Shown in pieces: positions 5,037 to 7,275 of a DNA stretch of 7,275 bases. Under the pieces are notes generated by a model, which searched no databases, was not told where the DNA came from, and worked only from the letters and a program-made list of their open reading frames with translations. Every line of letters starts with the position of its first letter. The stretch's first letter is position 1. The position numbers were made by a program, and so were the translations under genes. Source of the DNA: an uncultured Candidatus Saccharibacteria bacterium (GTDB lineage: Bacteria > Patescibacteriota > Saccharimonadia > Saccharimonadales > Saccharimonadaceae); contig CAOZKB010000051.1 of NCBI GenBank assembly GCA_948571325.1, positions 1-7,275 on the forward strand, written 5' to 3'.

Positions 5037-6020
5037 TCATTTTTTTAGTACCTCTGTAAACTCTGGTGGAGTGGGAGCGGTAAAGGTTCTACGAATATTA
5101 TCTCCTTGGGGATTAGTGGGATTTGGTATGGTGATTTCAAGTGATTTAGCGTGGAGCATGAGACGTTGATGGGGGCCCGTGTGATCTTTCGCGTTTTCAT
5201 TACTAACTGAAACACTGCCTGTACCTTTATCGACTTTTTTCTTGGCAATAATTCCCTCTGAGCCGTAAACTGGGTCGCCAAGAATTGGCGTGCCGAGGTG
5301 GCGTAAGTGGACGCGCAGTTGGTGAGTGCGGCCAGTTTTGGGTTTTAGTTCGAGGAGGGATAATTCCCCGTTGGTTTGGAGAACCTTGTAATAAGTTTGG
5401 GAAGGTTTACCGTTTTGGTCGACGAGAAAAGTAGTGGGGTGCTTGAGATTGCGGGCGATAGGTAAATCGATGATGGCTTCGTTGAGTTTAGGGTGACTTT
5501 CAACGATGGCGAGATAAGTTTTGTGAGTTTTGCGGTCTTGAAATTGCTTACGAAGCATAGTTTGAGTGGCGGGGTTTTTGGCAAGAATTACTACACCACT
5601 AGTATCGCGGTCAAGTCGGTGTACGAGTAGACCATAGTCTTCAAGTGTGGGTTCGGGGCAATATTCACCTTTAGCCATACTGAGGAGCCCGGCTGGCTTA
5701 TCTAGGACAATGACGTTGCTATTTTCGTAAAGTACAGGAATTTTGGGTAAATTTTGGCTAGCCTTTGGTACGTTTAAATTAATAATTGCAGTGGCTTCGT
5801 ATTTTTCATTGGGTTTTTTGGCAAGTTGATTGTTGACGGTAACAAAACCTTTTTTAATGAAAGTTTGAAGACTGGAGCGGTTGTATTCTGGATATTTTTT
5901 GACCAGTAAATGATCGAGGCGAAACTTTTCCGTGGCGTCATCTTGCTTAGAAAGGTCGACATCACCATTGATGACTCGGGAGAGTTCTGGCTTGCTGAAT
6001 TTTTTACCTGTGATAATCAT
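5037..6020 (-). CDS. RluA-family 23S rRNA / RNA pseudouridine synthase
   Basis: This 327-aa protein is an RluA/RluC/RluD-type pseudouridine synthase, which converts specific uridines in rRNA or tRNA to pseudouridine. An S4-like RNA-binding domain occupies about residues 33-83 (FRLDHLLVKKYPEYNRSSLQ onward). The catalytic core starts with VLYENSNVIVLDKPAGLL (97-113). The signature motif HRLDRDTSGVVILAK (134-148) holds the catalytic Asp137. Further family motifs are KPKTGRTHQLRVHLRHLG (226-243) and GDPVYG (248-253). About 30 residues rich in Lys, Ser and Gly lie between GDPVYG and RLMLHA (286-291), a low-complexity loop. The ATG lies 2 nt after the trpS stop and has no Shine-Dalgarno, so translation probably depends on coupling with trpS. 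The exact target uridine cannot be told. A strong plus-strand promoter lies at its 3' end and would make antisense RNA. Confidence 0.95.
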   Translation of the reverse strand: MIITGKKFSKPELSRVINGDVDLSKQDDATEKFRLDHLLVKKYPEYNRSSLQTFIKKGFVTVNNQLAKKPNEKYEATAIINLNVPKASQNLPKIPVLYENSNVIVLDKPAGLLSMAKGEYCPEPTLEDYGLLVHRLDRDTSGVVILAKNPATQTMLRKQFQDRKTHKTYLAIVESHPKLNEAIIDLPIARNLKHPTTFLVDQNGKPSQTYYKVLQTNGELSLLELKPKTGRTHQLRVHLRHLGTPILGDPVYGSEGIIAKKKVDKGTGSVSVSNENAKDHTGPHQRLMLHAKSLEITIPNPTNPQGDNIRRTFTAPTPPEFTEVLKK

Positions 6021-6022
6021 AT

Positions 6023-7042
6023 TTAACGAAGATGTAAGGCTTTCTGGACCTGTAAGAGTTTACTATTGGCAACTTGGTTGGCGTATTTTTCGCCTTCGGT
6101 GAGTAGATCGAGGATTTCTTGATCGGAAATTGCGGTGAGTTTGCGTTGAAAATCTGTAAGTAAAGTAGCAACGCTTTCGCCGACTTTTTGTTTGAGATCG
6201 CCGTAGTGGGTTTCGCCGCTCCAAGTGGAAATGACGTCTTGGAGAGGGGTGTCAGTGACGAGGGATTCGATCTGGAGTAGGTTACTGATACCAGGTTGAT
6301 TAAACGTATCGAAACTAATTTTGCCGACAGAATCGGTAGTGGCGGACATGATTTTTTTGCGGGCAGCGGCGGGGTCGTCAGAAATCATAATTTTGCTGTT
6401 GGCGGCATGGGTGGATTTGCTCATTTTCTTTTCGGGATTTTGGAGGTCGCGAATGCGAATGCCGTTTTCGACGTTCATAAATTTGGCTTGGTCTTTAGGT
6501 TCTTTAGGTAAGACGAAAATTTCGCCGTATTTGTAGTTAAAGCGGGTAGCAAGGCGGCGGGTGAGCTCGAGGTGCTGAAACTGGTCTTCGCCGACGGGAA
6601 TATATTCGGCGTCATATAATAATATGTCGGCGGCCATAAGAACGGGATAATCGAAAATGCCAACGTTGACGCCGTCTTTGCCTTCGCTTTTGTCTTTGTA
6701 TTGAGTCATACGGTTGAGTTCACCCATGGTAGCAGTGCAGTTAAGAATCCAGTTTAATTCGGAATGAGCGGGCACGTAGGATTGGCGGTAAAAATGAACA
6801 TGGTTATTAACCTTCAGCCCGGCGGCGAGGAAATATTTTAGTGAAGTGAAGAGGTTTTGTTGTAATTCCCCGTCGATTTCAGAAATGATGGAGTGAAGAT
6901 CTGGTACGAAAATATTAATATGGGATGTTTGACTATGAGCATTAGCGAGCCGCACCATTGGTAATAAAGCGCCAAGAAAATTACCGAGGGTGATTTCGCT
7001 ATTGACACGAAGGCCAGTGAGGATGGTAGGGGTTTTATTCAT
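6023..7042 (-). CDS. trpS: Tryptophanyl-tRNA synthetase
   Basis: This 339-aa class Ic aminoacyl-tRNA synthetase charges tRNA-Trp using ATP. The HIGH-equivalent is TLGN (18-21) in TGLRVNSEITLGNFLGAL; bacterial TrpRS often has TIGN or HLGN here. The usual GIQPSG/PTG segment before it is replaced by GLRVNSE, a divergent form I associate with CPR proteins. PAHSELNWILNC, MGELNRMTQYKDKS and PVLMAADILLYDAEYIPVGEDQFQHLELTR (132-162) are the Trp-pocket and dimer-core motifs. KMSKS is intact at 206-210, and PGISNLLQI marks the anticodon-binding helices. The length is normal. It starts the cluster trpS-rluA-holB with a promoter whose -10 is 6 nt from the ATG, so the message is probably leaderless. No T-box or attenuator fits in that space. 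Confidence 0.97.
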   Translation of the reverse strand: MNKTPTILTGLRVNSEITLGNFLGALLPMVRLANAHSQTSHINIFVPDLHSIISEIDGELQQNLFTSLKYFLAAGLKVNNHVHFYRQSYVPAHSELNWILNCTATMGELNRMTQYKDKSEGKDGVNVGIFDYPVLMAADILLYDAEYIPVGEDQFQHLELTRRLATRFNYKYGEIFVLPKEPKDQAKFMNVENGIRIRDLQNPEKKMSKSTHAANSKIMISDDPAAARKKIMSATTDSVGKISFDTFNQPGISNLLQIESLVTDTPLQDVISTWSGETHYGDLKQKVGESVATLLTDFQRKLTAISDQEILDLLTEGEKYANQVANSKLLQVQKALHLR

Positions 7043-7048
7043 GATTTT

Positions 7049-7077
7049 ATTATACGCTAGACTGGCGAAAAAGTAAA
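7049..7077 (-). promoter_or_regulatory. trpS promoter, implying a leaderless mRNA
   Basis: On the minus strand TTTACT (7072-7077; 4 of 6 matches), a 17-nt spacer and a perfect TATAAT (7049-7054) are seen. Only AAAATC separates the -10 from the ATG at 7040-7042, so the transcript should begin at the start codon. No Shine-Dalgarno is possible. Confidence 0.8.
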
Positions 7078-7275
7078 ATGATTAGCGGGCTAGACTACCT
7101 ATCCCGTTAGGTAGCAAAGACTTTAAACTACACGCGTTCATCTCAATAGGCGTCGCTAATACATATTTGTCTAAATTCCAAGATCTTTTGCTAAGGCTAG
7201 TTTTTGAAAATAGCCGGTTGCGTGAATAGTTTTGTATAAAAATATTTATTTTTTTCTTTGTCCGTGGGGGTATCG
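7078..7275. other. Intergenic region to the window edge; hairpin, no identified gene
   Basis: CTACCTA-TCCCGT-TAGGTAG (7095-7114) is a perfect 7-bp hairpin without a T-run. The 8-mer GCTAGACT occurs at 7056-7063 and 7089-7096, the first copy inside the trpS promoter spacer. A short minus-strand frame enters from the edge and stops at 7197-7199 (about 25 codons), too little to call a gene. An AT-rich stretch at 7230-7255 precedes the repeat. Confidence 0.4.
7256..7270 (-). repeat. 15-nt inverted repeat, right copy
   Basis: CTTTGTCCGTGGGGG here is the reverse complement of 2996-3010. It is preceded by a T-rich run, and the window ends 5 nt later, so any extension beyond the edge is unseen. Confidence 0.6.

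Noticed and set aside
4798..5169. A 123-codon plus-strand open frame spanning the holB/rluA junction
   Set aside because: It is antisense to two well-supported genes, starts upstream of the plus-strand promoter, has no ribosome-binding site and resembles no family.
7095..7114. Perfect 7-bp hairpin upstream of trpS as a terminator or trp-responsive leader
   Set aside because: No T-run follows on either strand, and the predicted trpS transcript starts after it, so it cannot act as a leader structure.

Overview
The window looks like chromosomal DNA of a small-genome Patescibacteria/CPR bacterium, most likely Candidatus Saccharibacteria (TM7) or a close relative. This is inferred from the clamp-loader delta' protein lacking a P-loop, the divergent TrpRS signature, the short intergenic gaps, and my recollection of similar proteins in that group; no search was run. 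TGA is used as a stop (the RluA-family and DfsB-like genes), which argues against the code-25 lineages (Gracilibacteria/Absconditabacteria).

Layout. All intact protein genes and the single tRNA gene are on the minus strand. Reading in the direction of transcription (right to left): trpS (tryptophanyl-tRNA synthetase) is followed after 2 nt by an RluA-family pseudouridine synthase, then by holB (DNA polymerase III delta'-like). Next comes a membrane-anchored TPR protein with a very basic C-terminal tail, then tRNA-Thr(GGU) with a consensus promoter and its own terminator. This half is housekeeping in character. The starts of trpS and the TPR gene have no Shine-Dalgarno sequence, and a -10 box lies exactly 6 nt upstream of each ATG, which suggests leaderless mRNAs.

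The half beyond the tRNA 3' end (1-3287) looks accessory. It holds a ClbS/DfsB-like four-helix protein coupled to an FMN split-barrel (pyridoxamine-phosphate-oxidase-like) protein, and a peptidase-S51-like protein coupled to a histidine phosphatase. Two of these genes have a clear Shine-Dalgarno sequence directly upstream. Between them lie two decayed plus-strand genes: a DnaB-like helicase C-terminal remnant (about 1299-1666) with a frameshift, a nonsense codon and an apparent internal deletion, and the C-terminal end of a DUF4352-type protein (about 3026-3190). The pattern suggests a turnover hotspot next to tRNA-Thr where foreign genes have come and decayed.

The points most worth a second look are the two gene remnants; a GC-rich, hairpin-bearing intergenic island (about 2808-3013) of unknown identity, which shares a 15-nt exact inverted repeat with the right edge of the window; a near-perfect sigma-70-type promoter at 4997-5025 that fires antisense to the trpS-rluA-holB cluster; and the leaderless-promoter arrangement. 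I see no CRISPR array, no complete insertion sequence and no rRNA gene.
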